Counted from the stretch's first letter, positions 32,558-42,317 are shown. The stretch: DNA of 64,000 nt from UBA5429 sp942493315 (GCA_942493315.1 OW818690.1:2232001-2296000), one strand, 5' to 3'. The notes: a model not told the origin generated them from the letters alone. Made by a program: numbers and translations.

Positions 32558-34551
32558 GATATCAAATTGTTGATTATTGAATCATCTGCCAATTGAGGAA
32601 TAGTCACTACCAAATTGGGGTTGTTTTCCATGGCTCTTTTTATGGCAAAAATAGCACCTTCATTACGAGCCCAGGAGCGGCGGCTGATTCCATTATTGAC
32701 ATCCCAGAACAACATATTTTTCAATCTTCTGTCAGCATCAGCTGAACCATCCAGTAACATTCCGAAGCCGCCATTGATCACTTCACCCCAGCCAACACCA
32801 CCACCATTGTGAATGGAAACCCAGGTAGCCCCTCTAAAGGAATCACCAATAACATTTTGTATGGCCATATCTGCAGTAAAAGAAGAACCGTCGTAAATAT
32901 TGGAAGTTTCACGAAATGGAGAATCAGTTCCGGAAACATCATGATGGTCACGTCCTAAAACAATGGGGCCCATTTTACCTGCTTTGATCGCATTATTGAA
33001 AGCCTCCGCAATTTTTATTCTTCCCTCAGCATCTGCATATAAAATTCGAGCCTGTGAACCAACAACCAATTTATTCGCTTTGGCTCCTTCAATCCAGGTG
33101 ATGTTATCCTTCATTTGTTGACTGATCTCTTCAGGTGATGTAGAACTAATCTCAAATAAAATTTGTTTAGCAATTTGATCACTTAAATCCAGATCTTCCG
33201 GTTTTCCGGATGTACAAACCCAACGGAATGGGCCAAAACCATAATCAAAACACATCGGTCCCATAATATCCTGAACATAAGATGGATATTTGAAAGTACC
33301 GTCGTTTTTAAAAATATCAGCACCTGCACGTCCCGATTCTAATAAAAAGGCGTTGCCATAATCAAAGAAATACATCCCTTTTGCTGATAATTGGTTGACA
33401 GCATTCACATGGCGTCTAAGGGATTCCTGAACTAATACTTTAAATTGATCAGGATTATTGGCCATCAACTGATTGGCTTCTTCAAAAGAACAGCCCACTG
33501 GATAATAGCCACCTGCCCACGGATTATGAAGGGAAGTTTGATCAGAACCCAGATCCACTTGAATATCATGAGCCACACAATACTCCCAAAGATCAACAAT
33601 ATTACCATTGTAGGCAAATGATTTAGCCATTTTGGCATTTTGAGCTTCTTTCACTTTTGTAAATAGTTCCGGAAGAGATTGATGTACTTCATCGACCCAG
33701 CCTTGCTCATGTCTTTTATAGGTAGCAGCTGGATTTACTTCAGCTGTAATAGAAACAATACCGGCAATATTACCCGCTTTTGGTTGTGCACCCGACATAC
33801 CACCTAAACCCGCGGTTATAAACAATTTACCCGCAATGTCTCCCCCCATTTTTCGGGAGGCATTGAGAACAGTAATAGTTGTTCCATGTACAATCCCTTG
33901 AGGACCAATATACATGTAAGAACCCGCCGTCATTTGACCATATTGTGAAACCCCAAGAGCGTTAAATTTTTCCCAATGATCCGGTTTTGAGTAGTTTGGA
34001 ATCACCATACCATTGGTTACAACCACTCTCGGAGCCTCTTTATGAGATGGAAATAAACCCATAGGATGCCCGGAATACATCACAAGTGTCTGTTCATCAG
34101 TCATTTGTGATAAATATTTCATTGTTAATAAGTATTGTGCCCAATTTTGAAAAACAGCACCATTTCCACCATAAGTGATCAATTCGTGTGGATGTTGCGC
34201 AATCGCATAATCTAAGTTGTTCTGAATCATCAACATAATAGATGCTGCTTGTTGACACTTGGCAGGATACTCCCCGATTGGTCTTGCATACATTCTATAT
34301 TCGGGACGGAATCTGTACATATAGATTCTGCCGTATTGTTGTAATTCTTGTAAAAATTCAGGAGCTAAAATGGAATGCCATTCAGGTTTAAAATATCTTA
34401 AAGCATTTTTTAAGGCTAATTTTTTTTCCTCCGGAGTTAATATATCTTTTCTTTTAGGAGCATGACTAACAGTTGTTTCATAAGGTTTTAGTGCTGGTAA
34501 TTGAGATGGAATCCCTTCAATAATGTGTTGTTGAAATTCTGATAAATTCAT
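32554..34551 (-). CDS. hutU: Urocanate hydratase (urocanase)
   Basis: The 665-residue protein converts urocanate to imidazolone propionate, the second step of histidine breakdown, using tightly bound NAD+. Recognisable blocks are YSGHPMGLFPSH, the NAD-binding ITAGLGGMSGAQPKAG, HNPWAGGYYPVG, FDYGNAFLLESGRAGA, CFDYGFGPFRWVCTSG and ISIHNGGGVGWGE-like GATWVSIHNGGGVGWGEVI. The length is that of the longer Bacteroidota form, not the ~555-residue proteobacterial one. No hutH, hutI or other hut gene lies nearby; instead it heads a unit with a lipoprotein, DUF5606 and a membrane protein. A TATTTTTG box is 24 bases upstream. Confidence 0.95.
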   Translation of the reverse strand: MNLSEFQQHIIEGIPSQLPALKPYETTVSHAPKRKDILTPEEKKLALKNALRYFKPEWHSILAPEFLQELQQYGRIYMYRFRPEYRMYARPIGEYPAKCQQAASIMLMIQNNLDYAIAQHPHELITYGGNGAVFQNWAQYLLTMKYLSQMTDEQTLVMYSGHPMGLFPSHKEAPRVVVTNGMVIPNYSKPDHWEKFNALGVSQYGQMTAGSYMYIGPQGIVHGTTITVLNASRKMGGDIAGKLFITAGLGGMSGAQPKAGNIAGIVSITAEVNPAATYKRHEQGWVDEVHQSLPELFTKVKEAQNAKMAKSFAYNGNIVDLWEYCVAHDIQVDLGSDQTSLHNPWAGGYYPVGCSFEEANQLMANNPDQFKVLVQESLRRHVNAVNQLSAKGMYFFDYGNAFLLESGRAGADIFKNDGTFKYPSYVQDIMGPMCFDYGFGPFRWVCTSGKPEDLDLSDQIAKQILFEISSTSPEEISQQMKDNITWIEGAKANKLVVGSQARILYADAEGRIKIAEAFNNAIKAGKMGPIVLGRDHHDVSGTDSPFRETSNIYDGSSFTADMAIQNVIGDSFRGATWVSIHNGGGVGWGEVINGGFGMLLDGSADADRRLKNMLFWDVNNGISRRSWARNEGAIFAIKRAMENNPNLVVTIPQLADDSIINNLIS

Positions 34552-34574
34552 ATTGTTGTAGTTGTTTTAACTTG

Positions 34575-34582
34575 CAAAAATA
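34575..34582 (-). promoter_or_regulatory. -7 box (TATTTTTG) for the hutU operon
   Basis: Minus-strand TAnnTTTG match in the 80-base gap between yitT and hutU, 24 bases before the hutU ATG. Confidence 0.65.
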
Positions 34583-34631
34583 CTGAATTTTTCTCATCCT
34601 AACCTAATAAATATTGTTTTTTGGTTATTTT

Positions 34632-35534
34632 CTATTCAATTTTTTCTTTAATTGATTTGAATCCCTTGCCAATAATCTCATGAGCATCCTGAATGGAGAT
34701 AAATGCTTCCGGATCTATCTCAAAGATATAGTTTACCAGATCGGTCACTTCTCTACGATTTACTACGGTGTAGAGCACCTCTTTATCCTCTTTGGTGTAC
34801 ATCCCTTTTCCGTTAAAAATGGTGCCACCCCGTTTTAAATCATGAATAATAGCCATTCTGATTTCGTCACTTTTGGAGGATATAATGAAAATGGTTTTAT
34901 CATCGGTAAAGCCATGTAAAACAACATCGATCACTTTCCCCATAATGAAAATGGTTAACCATGAGTATAACGGAATTTTCCAATCCTGAAAAACAGCAAA
35001 CCCAACAATAACAATTACAGAATCCACAATCATCAGTTGTGTTCCTAACGGGATTTTGGTGTATTTTGAGAGGATCGAAGCGATCACATCAGAACCACCA
35101 CTCGAAGCACGTGATTTGAAAATTAAACCAACACCCACTCCCATAATAGCACCACCAAAAATACTGGCTAATAACACTTCTTCTTGTAATTTTAAAGGAT
35201 CAGCTCCCCACAATAAAACAAGACCATCTGTGAAAAATGCAGTTAGTATAAAACAAATAAATGTTTTTGCCCCAAATTTAGGACCCAACATTTTTAACCC
35301 GATCAATGTCAGAGGTAAATTGAAAAACAGAGCGGACATCCCTACAGGAAATCCAAATTTATGATGCAATACAATGGAAATCCCATAAATTCCTCCGGGA
35401 ATAATTTTATAGGGTGTCATGAAAAAAGCGTACCCTATTGCCAGAATAAAGGTTCCTAAAACTAAGTAACTGTAAGAGATGAGCCATTTCTTACTGAACA
35501 TTTTTTCAGGTAATTGTAATCTAAAAGTGCTCAT
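34632..35534 (-). CDS. YitT-family membrane protein (DUF2179 C-terminus)
   Basis: The 300-residue protein has five or six N-terminal helices with the family phrases PGGIYGISIVLHHKFGFPVG and SRASSGGSDVIASILSKYT. A soluble DUF2179 domain follows from about residue 205 (TIFIISSKSDEIRMAIIHDLKRGGT to AFISIQDAHEIIGKGF). The family is widespread and its function unsettled. It ends a minus-strand unit after the glycosyltransferase, with a gap of 6 bases. Confidence 0.88.
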   Translation of the reverse strand: MSTFRLQLPEKMFSKKWLISYSYLVLGTFILAIGYAFFMTPYKIIPGGIYGISIVLHHKFGFPVGMSALFFNLPLTLIGLKMLGPKFGAKTFICFILTAFFTDGLVLLWGADPLKLQEEVLLASIFGGAIMGVGVGLIFKSRASSGGSDVIASILSKYTKIPLGTQLMIVDSVIVIVGFAVFQDWKIPLYSWLTIFIMGKVIDVVLHGFTDDKTIFIISSKSDEIRMAIIHDLKRGGTIFNGKGMYTKEDKEVLYTVVNRREVTDLVNYIFEIDPEAFISIQDAHEIIGKGFKSIKEKIE

Positions 35535-35540
35535 TGTTTT

Positions 35541-36311
35541 TTAATATTTTCTTGTAAATGGGTATTTTAGAATAATATTAACATGTGCTGCAATGGTTTT
35601 AATAATTCCAAAGTGCTCTTTCATAATCATATAACGCTCTTTCCAGGCTAATTGTCTTTTTTGAGAAGATACACCCGCTACCATAAATTTAGATAGGTAT
35701 TGATCTATATATCCTTGACATTCAGAGTTTTGATAAGCTCTTATTACCCAGTCATAATCGGATGCAATGGAATAATTCAGATTGTAATGAGAAGCTATGT
35801 TTTTTTTAACAATTGCCGATTGGTGACAAATCACCAATCCGTTTAAGAAGCTATTTAACCGTAGAACTCTGGGGGCAATTTTATGTCGTTCCCCAATTTC
35901 CCGATCTTGTTCATCAATCATAACCGATTGACCATAAATAAAATCGCAATCTTTTTCGATGTCAATTAGATCGTAAATTTTTTGAAGGGTATCTGAATTA
36001 TAAACCTTATCACCGGCATTCACAAACCATACAAAATCGCCTGTTGAAACATCAATTCCTTTATTCATGGCATCGTATAATCCTCTATCCGGTTCACTGA
36101 TCCACTTGAACTGATCTGTTGTTATCCCTTCAAAAGCTCCCTCTTGAATTTTTTGTTCCATTTTTTTAATGATGGAAACAGTATTGTCTTTTGAATTTCC
36201 ATCAATGATGCAATACTCAAAGTTTTTATTAGTTTGATTCAGAACGCTCAACATCGTTTTTTCCAAAACAGATTCAGCGTTGTAAGTTATCGTAATAATC
36301 GAGATTTTCAC
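35541..36311 (-). CDS. Family 2 glycosyltransferase
   Basis: The 256-residue GT-A fold enzyme begins ISIITITYNAESVLEKTMLSVLNQT, with the nucleotide-binding DGNSKDNT and the acceptor-side EPDRGLYDAMNKGIDVSTGDFVWFVNAGD, where the last Asp stands in the position of the metal-binding motif. The DRGLYDAMNKGI phrase is common in exopolysaccharide glycosyltransferases. The sugar donor cannot be told. It lies between the YfhO gene (9 bases upstream) and yitT. Confidence 0.88.
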   Translation of the reverse strand: MKISIITITYNAESVLEKTMLSVLNQTNKNFEYCIIDGNSKDNTVSIIKKMEQKIQEGAFEGITTDQFKWISEPDRGLYDAMNKGIDVSTGDFVWFVNAGDKVYNSDTLQKIYDLIDIEKDCDFIYGQSVMIDEQDREIGERHKIAPRVLRLNSFLNGLVICHQSAIVKKNIASHYNLNYSIASDYDWVIRAYQNSECQGYIDQYLSKFMVAGVSSQKRQLAWKERYMIMKEHFGIIKTIAAHVNIILKYPFTRKY

Positions 36312-36320
36312 TGGAAAAGG

Positions 36321-38891
36321 TTATAATATAGGAGTTGTTTTTCTTCTTTTAAAAATCCATACACCCAAAGTTCCGGCAAAAATTAATATTATGAGAATTG
36401 AGGAACCTGCGGCAATTTTATTTGCTTTTTCACGAGCATAAGGAGTATAAACAAATTCAATTTTGTGATCTCCTGCAGGTACAATCATCCCTCTTAAGAT
36501 GTAATTAGCTCTGAAATGGGGAACCTCTTTGCCATCCAAATAGGCTCTCCAACCCCCTTTTTCGTAGAAAACTTCTGAGAAAACAACCAATTGTTCACTG
36601 GAAGTTTTTACAGCATATTCAAGTCGGTTTGGAACACAAAGCGTATTTTTAATAGTTGATGAAGAATCAACATTAAATGTACTATTTTTAACTTGATCTT
36701 TGAATTTTACATCCACAATAGCTAATTCTTTTAATGGAGCACCTTTTAGTGCTAAAATTTCCTGATCCGGATTATCCACAAATTTAACCTCTTTTACAAA
36801 CCAGGCATTGCCATAAGCATCTTTATTGAGGAATGGATAGGTTTGGCCTTCACCAACAGGTGCAATAAAATATTTAGCATTTAACATATTTAGAACATTG
36901 AGTTCTTTAGGATCGGGAAGTGAATCCCCTTTTTGTTCAGCCATTAATTTGGTTCCAACTTTGGGCATTATTAATTCAGGAGATAAATAGAATTCAATTA
37001 AATCCTGATATCTTCGAAGTTTTGCTGGACTATATCCACCAATAGATTTATGGTAATAAGATGTATTTGATTCCATAAAAGGAGCACTTGATGCTAAATT
37101 AAATACCCTGTAATTAATATCTTTATCTTGAAGGATCATTTCGTCAGCTGGGGTTGCCTTATGTTCTTTTTTTACTTTCTTAATGGTTTGAAAATTATCT
37201 TCATTTAAATATCTTCTATCAACACTCCACATATCAGCGATAACTAAAACAGCTAATGCTGCAATAATGTAATTAACATTTTTGAGTTTATTTTTCAAAA
37301 ATAACCAAAGCGTTGCAAATGCTAATCCAATGAATACCAATGATCTGAACCCATCTCCCATCAACATCGATTTTCGATAATCTTTTAGAATGTTCATGAT
37401 CGCATCCACTCTATCCTGATCGAAACCGGCACCGAGTAGTTGATTTTGATAACCAGGATCACTTATTCCAGTAAAGTTTGCAAAAGAGCCGAATGCAATG
37501 ATAATTAAACACAACCCACCTGTAATGGCGGCACTTATCCAGGTAAATTTCCATGCTTTTTCTTTAGAAATTTGTCCGGATAATATGTTTTTTAAAGCCA
37601 ACATTCCCAGTATTGGCATAGCAACACCGGCAATCGTTAATGCCATGGATGGGGTTCTGAATTTATTATAGAATGGTAAATTATAGAATAAAAAGTTGTT
37701 GATGACTTCAAAATTTTTACCCCAGGCTAAAATGAATGATATCAAAGTAACACCAATTAGGAACCATTTTTCAGGTCCTTTAACGGCAAAAAGTCCTAAA
37801 ATAAACAGAAAAACAATGATGGCTCCGGCATAAACAGGCCCACTTGTAGGAGGTTGATCTCCCCAATAGGTTGGTAAATAAGTTGAATTATAACCTTCTT
37901 GTTTTAATGATCTGTAAGTATCATCACTTTTATCAAGCATAGTATAACCACCACCGTACATATCCGGAACTAAAAGGGTAAATGTTTCCATTTTTCCGTA
38001 ACTCCAGGAGTAGGCATAATCAATTTCCAATCCGGCTTTATGAGGAGTTTTATCTTCTGTTTGTTTACTTTCCGGAACGATGGTTAATTCAGAACCTCCT
38101 CTCATCGTATCTTTGCTGTATTCATAAGTTGGAAGTAAATTGCCAATATTCGGTAATATTGATAAGCCTGCCACAATAATTAAAATTCCGGCAGCTTTGC
38201 CAAAAGTAACGAGTTCTTTTTGTATAAGATAATAAATGAAATAACAAATTCCAAGAATTCCAACTGTAATCATCGCATAATAAGTGATTTGTAAATGGGA
38301 AGAGGCAATTTCCATTCCTAAAAATAGTAGCGTGATGAGTCCTCCCTGAAAATACTTTTTCCTAAAAGTTAAAATAACACCCCCAATGATGGGAGCAACG
38401 TAAGCCATGGCATACCCTTTGGTGACGTGTCCCGCTTCGATAATGATCAAATTGTAAGAAGCTAAACTAAAAGCCAGAGCGCCTAAAATCGCTAACCAGG
38501 GTGATGTACCTATACAAAGCATAAAAATGTAGAAGCATATCAAATAGGTAAATAAGATTCCAGCATGATTATAATCCAAAAATCCGCGAAAAATACTGGT
38601 GATTTTGTGAAAAATATTAAAACCGGGATCTCCATAAAGGGTTTCAGTTGGCATTCCACTGAACATTGAGTTCATCCATCCGGAGTATTCTCCCGTTTTT
38701 TCATGATAATCAGTTACCTCTTTGGTCATCCCTTCAACGCTCGTCATATCTCCTTGTCTCAGCTCCATATTGTCCATAAAAACAGGACTAAAATAGCCTA
38801 TAGTAATGATATAAAACAGAATAATGGCAATAAAATGGGGAACCAATTTTTTTAACATTCCCATAATGGATGGTGTGTTTTGTGTATTCAT
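36321..38891 (-). CDS. YfhO-family polytopic membrane protein
   Basis: The product (856 residues from the ATG at 38891) has about a dozen helices. An early exported loop contains MTKEVTDYHEKTGEYSGWMNSMFSGMPTETLYG and the C-terminal soluble part contains VFSEVFYEKGGWRAYLDGKEVPHFRANYILRGMIVPAGDHKIEFVY, the hallmark of YfhO. Gram-positive homologues add sugars to teichoic acids, and Bacteroidota homologues are presumed GT-C-like enzymes. The frame runs on to a TTG at 38924, but that falls in a TATCTTTG box, so the ATG (MNTQNTPSIM) is the likely start. Confidence 0.87.
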   Translation of the reverse strand: MNTQNTPSIMGMLKKLVPHFIAIILFYIITIGYFSPVFMDNMELRQGDMTSVEGMTKEVTDYHEKTGEYSGWMNSMFSGMPTETLYGDPGFNIFHKITSIFRGFLDYNHAGILFTYLICFYIFMLCIGTSPWLAILGALAFSLASYNLIIIEAGHVTKGYAMAYVAPIIGGVILTFRKKYFQGGLITLLFLGMEIASSHLQITYYAMITVGILGICYFIYYLIQKELVTFGKAAGILIIVAGLSILPNIGNLLPTYEYSKDTMRGGSELTIVPESKQTEDKTPHKAGLEIDYAYSWSYGKMETFTLLVPDMYGGGYTMLDKSDDTYRSLKQEGYNSTYLPTYWGDQPPTSGPVYAGAIIVFLFILGLFAVKGPEKWFLIGVTLISFILAWGKNFEVINNFLFYNLPFYNKFRTPSMALTIAGVAMPILGMLALKNILSGQISKEKAWKFTWISAAITGGLCLIIIAFGSFANFTGISDPGYQNQLLGAGFDQDRVDAIMNILKDYRKSMLMGDGFRSLVFIGLAFATLWLFLKNKLKNVNYIIAALAVLVIADMWSVDRRYLNEDNFQTIKKVKKEHKATPADEMILQDKDINYRVFNLASSAPFMESNTSYYHKSIGGYSPAKLRRYQDLIEFYLSPELIMPKVGTKLMAEQKGDSLPDPKELNVLNMLNAKYFIAPVGEGQTYPFLNKDAYGNAWFVKEVKFVDNPDQEILALKGAPLKELAIVDVKFKDQVKNSTFNVDSSSTIKNTLCVPNRLEYAVKTSSEQLVVFSEVFYEKGGWRAYLDGKEVPHFRANYILRGMIVPAGDHKIEFVYTPYAREKANKIAAGSSILIILIFAGTLGVWIFKRRKTTPIL

Positions 38892-38921
38892 AACTGATTT
38901 TTTTTTAGGTTTTTGAACTGG

Positions 38922-38929
38922 CAAAGATA
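38922..38929 (-). promoter_or_regulatory. -7 box (TATCTTTG) for the YfhO-GT2-YitT operon
   Basis: Exact minus-strand match 31 bases before the ATG at 38891. It overlaps the first codon of the longer frame and rules it out. Confidence 0.75.
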
Positions 38930-38948
38930 CTAAAAAAACCTTTTTTTG

Positions 38949-38956
38949 TATCTTTG
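38949..38956 (+). promoter_or_regulatory. -7 box (TATCTTTG) for the methyltransferase
   Basis: Exact match 18 bases before the ATG at 38975, back to back with the divergent box at 38922. Confidence 0.72.
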
Positions 38957-38974
38957 CATTTCAATTGAATTATC

Positions 38975-39757
38975 ATGCAAGAACGCCATATTAATCGCAA
39001 AAAGTATTTTGAAGAGCAATCTTATACTACTACTCATTATGTTATCCCATTTATAAAACCATTTATAGGTGAAATATCGAAAATGAGAATTCTTGAAATT
39101 GGCTGTGGTGAAGGGGGAAATCTCAAACCGTTTCTTGATTTGGGTGCTCAATGTGTAGGAATTGATCTGAGCTCTGCACAAATTGAAAATGCCAAACTGT
39201 TTTATCAGGATGATCCCAATAATGCCAGTATCCAACTCATTAGTGAGGATATTTATAATGTGGAACCATTTGAATTTCAATTCGATATGATCATGTTGCG
39301 TGATGTTATTGAACATATTCCGAATCAGGAAAAGTTTATGGGATTCGTTAAACAATTTCTAAAAAAAGATGGAATTATGTTTTTTGGTTTTCCACCATGG
39401 TACAACCCGTTTGGCGGTCATCAACAAGTATTACAGGGACTTGCATCTAAAATTCCCTATTACCATATTTTACCCAAATCTCTCTATCTTGGAATACTCA
39501 ATCTATTTGGATATAAGAAAAAAGATGTTCTAGAACTTTTGGAAATTCACGACACAGGAATCTCAATCGAAAGATTTGAAAGCATTTTAAAGAAAGAAAA
39601 TTATTCTATTTTAAAGAAAACAGATTACCTGTTTAATCCAAACTACGAGATTAAATTCGGGTTAAAACCCAAAACAGTAATTTCCCCCTTTCACAAAATC
39701 CCATTTATTCGTAATTTCTACACCACCGCAGTCTACTATTTAATTAATAATGAATAA
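38975..39757 (+). CDS. Class I SAM-dependent methyltransferase
   Basis: The 260-residue protein has motif I MRILEIGCGEGGNLKPF (about residues 29-45), GIDLSSAQIENA and the motif IV-like DMIMLRDVIEHIPNQEKFM, then KQFLKKDGIMFFGFPPWYNPFGGHQQ. The HIP and FPPW..FGGHQ features resemble methyltransferases of polysaccharide and lipid loci, but the substrate is not identifiable. It has its own promoter and ends in a long AT-rich hairpin that overlaps the stop codon. Confidence 0.82.
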   Translation: MQERHINRKKYFEEQSYTTTHYVIPFIKPFIGEISKMRILEIGCGEGGNLKPFLDLGAQCVGIDLSSAQIENAKLFYQDDPNNASIQLISEDIYNVEPFEFQFDMIMLRDVIEHIPNQEKFMGFVKQFLKKDGIMFFGFPPWYNPFGGHQQVLQGLASKIPYYHILPKSLYLGILNLFGYKKKDVLELLEIHDTGISIERFESILKKENYSILKKTDYLFNPNYEIKFGLKPKTVISPFHKIPFIRNFYTTAVYYLINNE

Positions 39758-39793
39758 TGAAAAATGAAAAATTGAAATTCATTATTCATTATT
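39746..39793 (+). terminator. AT-only hairpin overlapping the methyltransferase stop codon
   Basis: AATAATGAATAATGAA (39746-39761) pairs perfectly with 39778-39793 around a 16-base loop. The stop TAA lies inside the left arm at 39755-39757. Arms are made of the AATGAAAAATGA-type word seen in other spacers. There is no GC and no strong T run, so termination is only suggested. Confidence 0.4.
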
Positions 39794-39806
39794 CATTAAT
39801 TTGTTT

Positions 39807-39814
39807 TATTTTTG
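39807..39814 (+). promoter_or_regulatory. -7 box (TATTTTTG) for the antiporter-like gene
   Basis: TAnnTTTG match 32 bases before the ATG at 39847. Confidence 0.65.
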
Positions 39815-39846
39815 CAGACCATTATTTAAAAACCAAATAATTATTT

Positions 39847-41181
39847 ATGGAACACATTCTACCAACTATTCCAATATGGGCTTTGATCCCATTTGTTCTT
39901 ATGCTTGCTATGATAGCAGTTGGACCTTTGATGTTTAATCATTGGTGGGAACACAACAAAAACAAACTTATTGTATCATTAGCTTTGGGTATCCCAATGT
40001 CAATCTATTTGATATACATGGGGTTAACTCATAATTTGCTACATACAGTTGTTTTTGATTACATACCTTTTATTATCCTGATAGGATCATTATTTACCAT
40101 TACAGGGGGGATTCATTTAAGTGGTGATATTTTGGCAAAACCTACAACGAATGTAATTTTCTTAGCATTAGGAGCCATTTTAGCTTCTATTATGGGAACT
40201 ACTGGTGCTGCTATGTTATTGATCAGACCCCTTATTCGTACCAATTCAGAGAGAAAGTACAGAGTTCACACCATTTTGTTTTTTATTGCCATTGTGGCCA
40301 ATGCAGGCGGATTATTAACACCACTCGGTGATCCACCTTTGTTTTTATTATATTTAAGAGGCGCTTCATTTACCTGGTTTTTCCACATGCTTCCTGAATG
40401 GGCTTTTGTGATTTCCATTTTATTAATTATTTTCTTTGTTGTTGATTCTTACTATTACAAAAAGGAACCTCAAACTAATATTGTAATGGATAAAGCGATG
40501 AAACAACCTATTAAAATTCATGGAAAAATTAACTTTCTATTTTTAATTGGTGTTGTTTTAGCTGTGGCATTTTTAAATGAACAATATTTAAAATTTATAA
40601 ATCATAATGCTATTGGCTCCGGAACACATGCTTATTTCTATATGAAATATATTAGAGAAATTGGAATCCTATTAATGGCAGTATTATCTATACTATTTAC
40701 AAAACAAGCTTACAGAAATGCTAATAAATTCACTTGGGATCCAATTAAAGAGGTTGCATATCTGTTTTTAGGTATTTTTATTACCATGGTGCCTGCATTG
40801 CTCTTCCTTTCTCAAAATGCTGCCGAAATAGGAATTACATCTGCTCCTCAATTCTATTATGCTGCCGGAACATTAAGTTCTTTCTTGGATAATGCTCCAA
40901 CTGCAGCTTCATTTTATGAATTGGCTGTTGGATTGCCTCAAGCTGCTCCGGGAACTCCAATGATGGCAGGTATTCCAGAAATTCTATTAACTGCTATCTC
41001 TTTAGGTGCCGTTTTCTTTGGTGCTATGACCTACATTGGCAATGGCCCTAACTTTATGGTGAAAGCGATTGCTGATGAAAATGGAATCAAAATGCCAAGC
41101 TTCTTTGGCTATATCTTTAAATTCACTATCATTGTTTTATTGCCGGTTTATATCCTTACGCAATTGATATTCCTGCACTAA
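39847..41181 (+). CDS. Sodium:proton antiporter-like carrier of the ion transporter superfamily
   Basis: The 444-residue membrane protein has about ten to twelve helices. Hallmarks are HLSGDILAKPTTNVIFLALGAILASIMGTTGAAMLLIRPLIR and VANAGGLLTPLGDPPLFLLYLRG, the NhaD/ArsB/citrate-transporter pattern in which the GTTGA and TPLGDPP segments form the paired substrate-binding hairpins. A second such half follows (FLDNAPTAASFYELA, GAMTYIGNGPNFMVKAIA). Na+/H+ exchange is the family-based guess. It ends directly against a heptamer repeat array. Confidence 0.87.
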   Translation: MEHILPTIPIWALIPFVLMLAMIAVGPLMFNHWWEHNKNKLIVSLALGIPMSIYLIYMGLTHNLLHTVVFDYIPFIILIGSLFTITGGIHLSGDILAKPTTNVIFLALGAILASIMGTTGAAMLLIRPLIRTNSERKYRVHTILFFIAIVANAGGLLTPLGDPPLFLLYLRGASFTWFFHMLPEWAFVISILLIIFFVVDSYYYKKEPQTNIVMDKAMKQPIKIHGKINFLFLIGVVLAVAFLNEQYLKFINHNAIGSGTHAYFYMKYIREIGILLMAVLSILFTKQAYRNANKFTWDPIKEVAYLFLGIFITMVPALLFLSQNAAEIGITSAPQFYYAAGTLSSFLDNAPTAASFYELAVGLPQAAPGTPMMAGIPEILLTAISLGAVFFGAMTYIGNGPNFMVKAIADENGIKMPSFFGYIFKFTIIVLLPVYILTQLIFLH

Positions 41182-41278
<97 letters not shown>

Positions 41279-41285
41279 AAATAGT

Positions 41286-41349
41286 CGATAGTCAATAGCT
41301 TAAAAATGAATATGATATATTTGTTAAAAGTTATTGACTATCGATTTTT
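41286..41349. terminator. Hairpin built from AGTCAAT words, probable terminator between convergent genes
   Basis: CGATAGTCAATAGCT (41286-41300) pairs with AGTTATTGACTATCG (41329-41343) with a single G-T wobble, around a 28-base loop, followed by ATTTTTTAT. The arms use the same word as the array at 62723-62822. It lies between the convergent antiporter and barrel genes. Confidence 0.55.
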
Positions 41350-41354
41350 TATAT

Positions 41355-41449
41355 GAGCACATGAGCATTTGAGCACACGAGCATTCGAGCACACGAGCAT
41401 ACGAGCACACGAGCATTCGAGCATTCGAGCACACGAGCATTCGAGCACT
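41355..41449. repeat. GAGCACAC/GAGCATTC word array
   Basis: About eleven 8-base units, GAGCACAC, GAGCATTC and variants, follow one another up to the end of the next gene. Related arrays are at about 12188-12215, 60834-60960 and 63333-63404. Confidence 0.9.
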
Positions 41450-41455
41450 ATCACA

Positions 41456-42169
41456 TTAATTCTGAGTTACATACCCAATGGAAATATTGATTTGTGGGGC
41501 CCAAATAACTGAATTATTAGGTAAAAAAGTGGTCGTATTATTGACTTTTTGGAAAAAATAGATTCCGTTATAAACTGAAAATTTTAAAAGAAAGAAATTG
41601 TTTTGATTGATCTTAAAATGACAGCCGTAATCAATAAATGTACCGATTGTCCATGTTTTTACTTTCTCAAAGTTGCCAAAAATGGACTGATACTGATAAT
41701 ACATGTATCCTACTCCTAAGTTTAAAAATTTGCGATTACCCTTTTCATTTTGATCAAATAGAAAACTGATATATGGGCCCGCTGTGATCGTGCTAAATGC
41801 TTCAAAAACACTATATTTGGGATGATAGTATGGATCTAACACTCTTACAACAGCGCTCATAAATCGCCCCTCTCTATTTTCGTTAATTTTAACCCCTAAT
41901 CCAAATTTAGGATTAAGTAACATCGTTACATCAAGTCCATAATTCACTCCAAACAAGTTTCGGCGCAAGTAATCCTTTAAAGTTGCATTGTATGAACTTT
42001 TAATGTTTATGGGTCTGAAGGTTAATCCCCCATAAAGTGAAAGTTGAACTTTAGGAAAATCAGATTTTTGATTTTGAACATTGGGTAAATTTTGATCACT
42101 GTTTTGAGCAAAACTGAATGATAAAAAACAACAAATGAGAACGATAAATAATTTTATTTTTAATGTCAT
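41456..42169 (-). CDS. Outer-membrane beta-barrel-like protein
   Basis: The 237-residue protein has a signal peptide (MTLKIKLFIVLICCFLSFSFAQ) followed by alternating strands (VQLSLYGGLTFRP, FGLGVKINENREGRF, FLNLGVGYMYYQYQ, IGTFIDYGCHFKIN, APQINISIGYVTQN), the look of a small outer-membrane barrel. No family name is certain. Its stop lies a few bases from the GAGCAYTC array. A TATTTTTG box is upstream at 42212-42219. Confidence 0.6.
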   Translation of the reverse strand: MTLKIKLFIVLICCFLSFSFAQNSDQNLPNVQNQKSDFPKVQLSLYGGLTFRPINIKSSYNATLKDYLRRNLFGVNYGLDVTMLLNPKFGLGVKINENREGRFMSAVVRVLDPYYHPKYSVFEAFSTITAGPYISFLFDQNEKGNRKFLNLGVGYMYYQYQSIFGNFEKVKTWTIGTFIDYGCHFKINQNNFFLLKFSVYNGIYFFQKVNNTTTFLPNNSVIWAPQINISIGYVTQN

Positions 42170-42211
42170 AATAAAGAATTAGTAGTATTGATTAACATTT
42201 CTTTTGTGCTA

Positions 42212-42219
42212 CAAAAATA
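42212..42219 (-). promoter_or_regulatory. -7 box (TATTTTTG) for the barrel protein
   Basis: Minus-strand TAnnTTTG match, 43 bases before the ATG at 42169. Confidence 0.6.
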
Positions 42220-42288
42220 ATATTTTTTTGTATATTTATGCACTTTTTTTATTTTTTTTTTAAAATCTTATTTATTTAAAAAATGTAT

Positions 42289-42296
42289 TATATTTG
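42289..42296 (+). promoter_or_regulatory. -7 box (TATATTTG) for the first IgGFc-binding-like gene
   Basis: Exact match. The longer frame would start on the TTG inside this box (42294), so translation must begin at the ATG at 42318. Confidence 0.72.
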
Positions 42297-42317
42297 CTTG
42301 TACTAAGAAGTAGCAGT

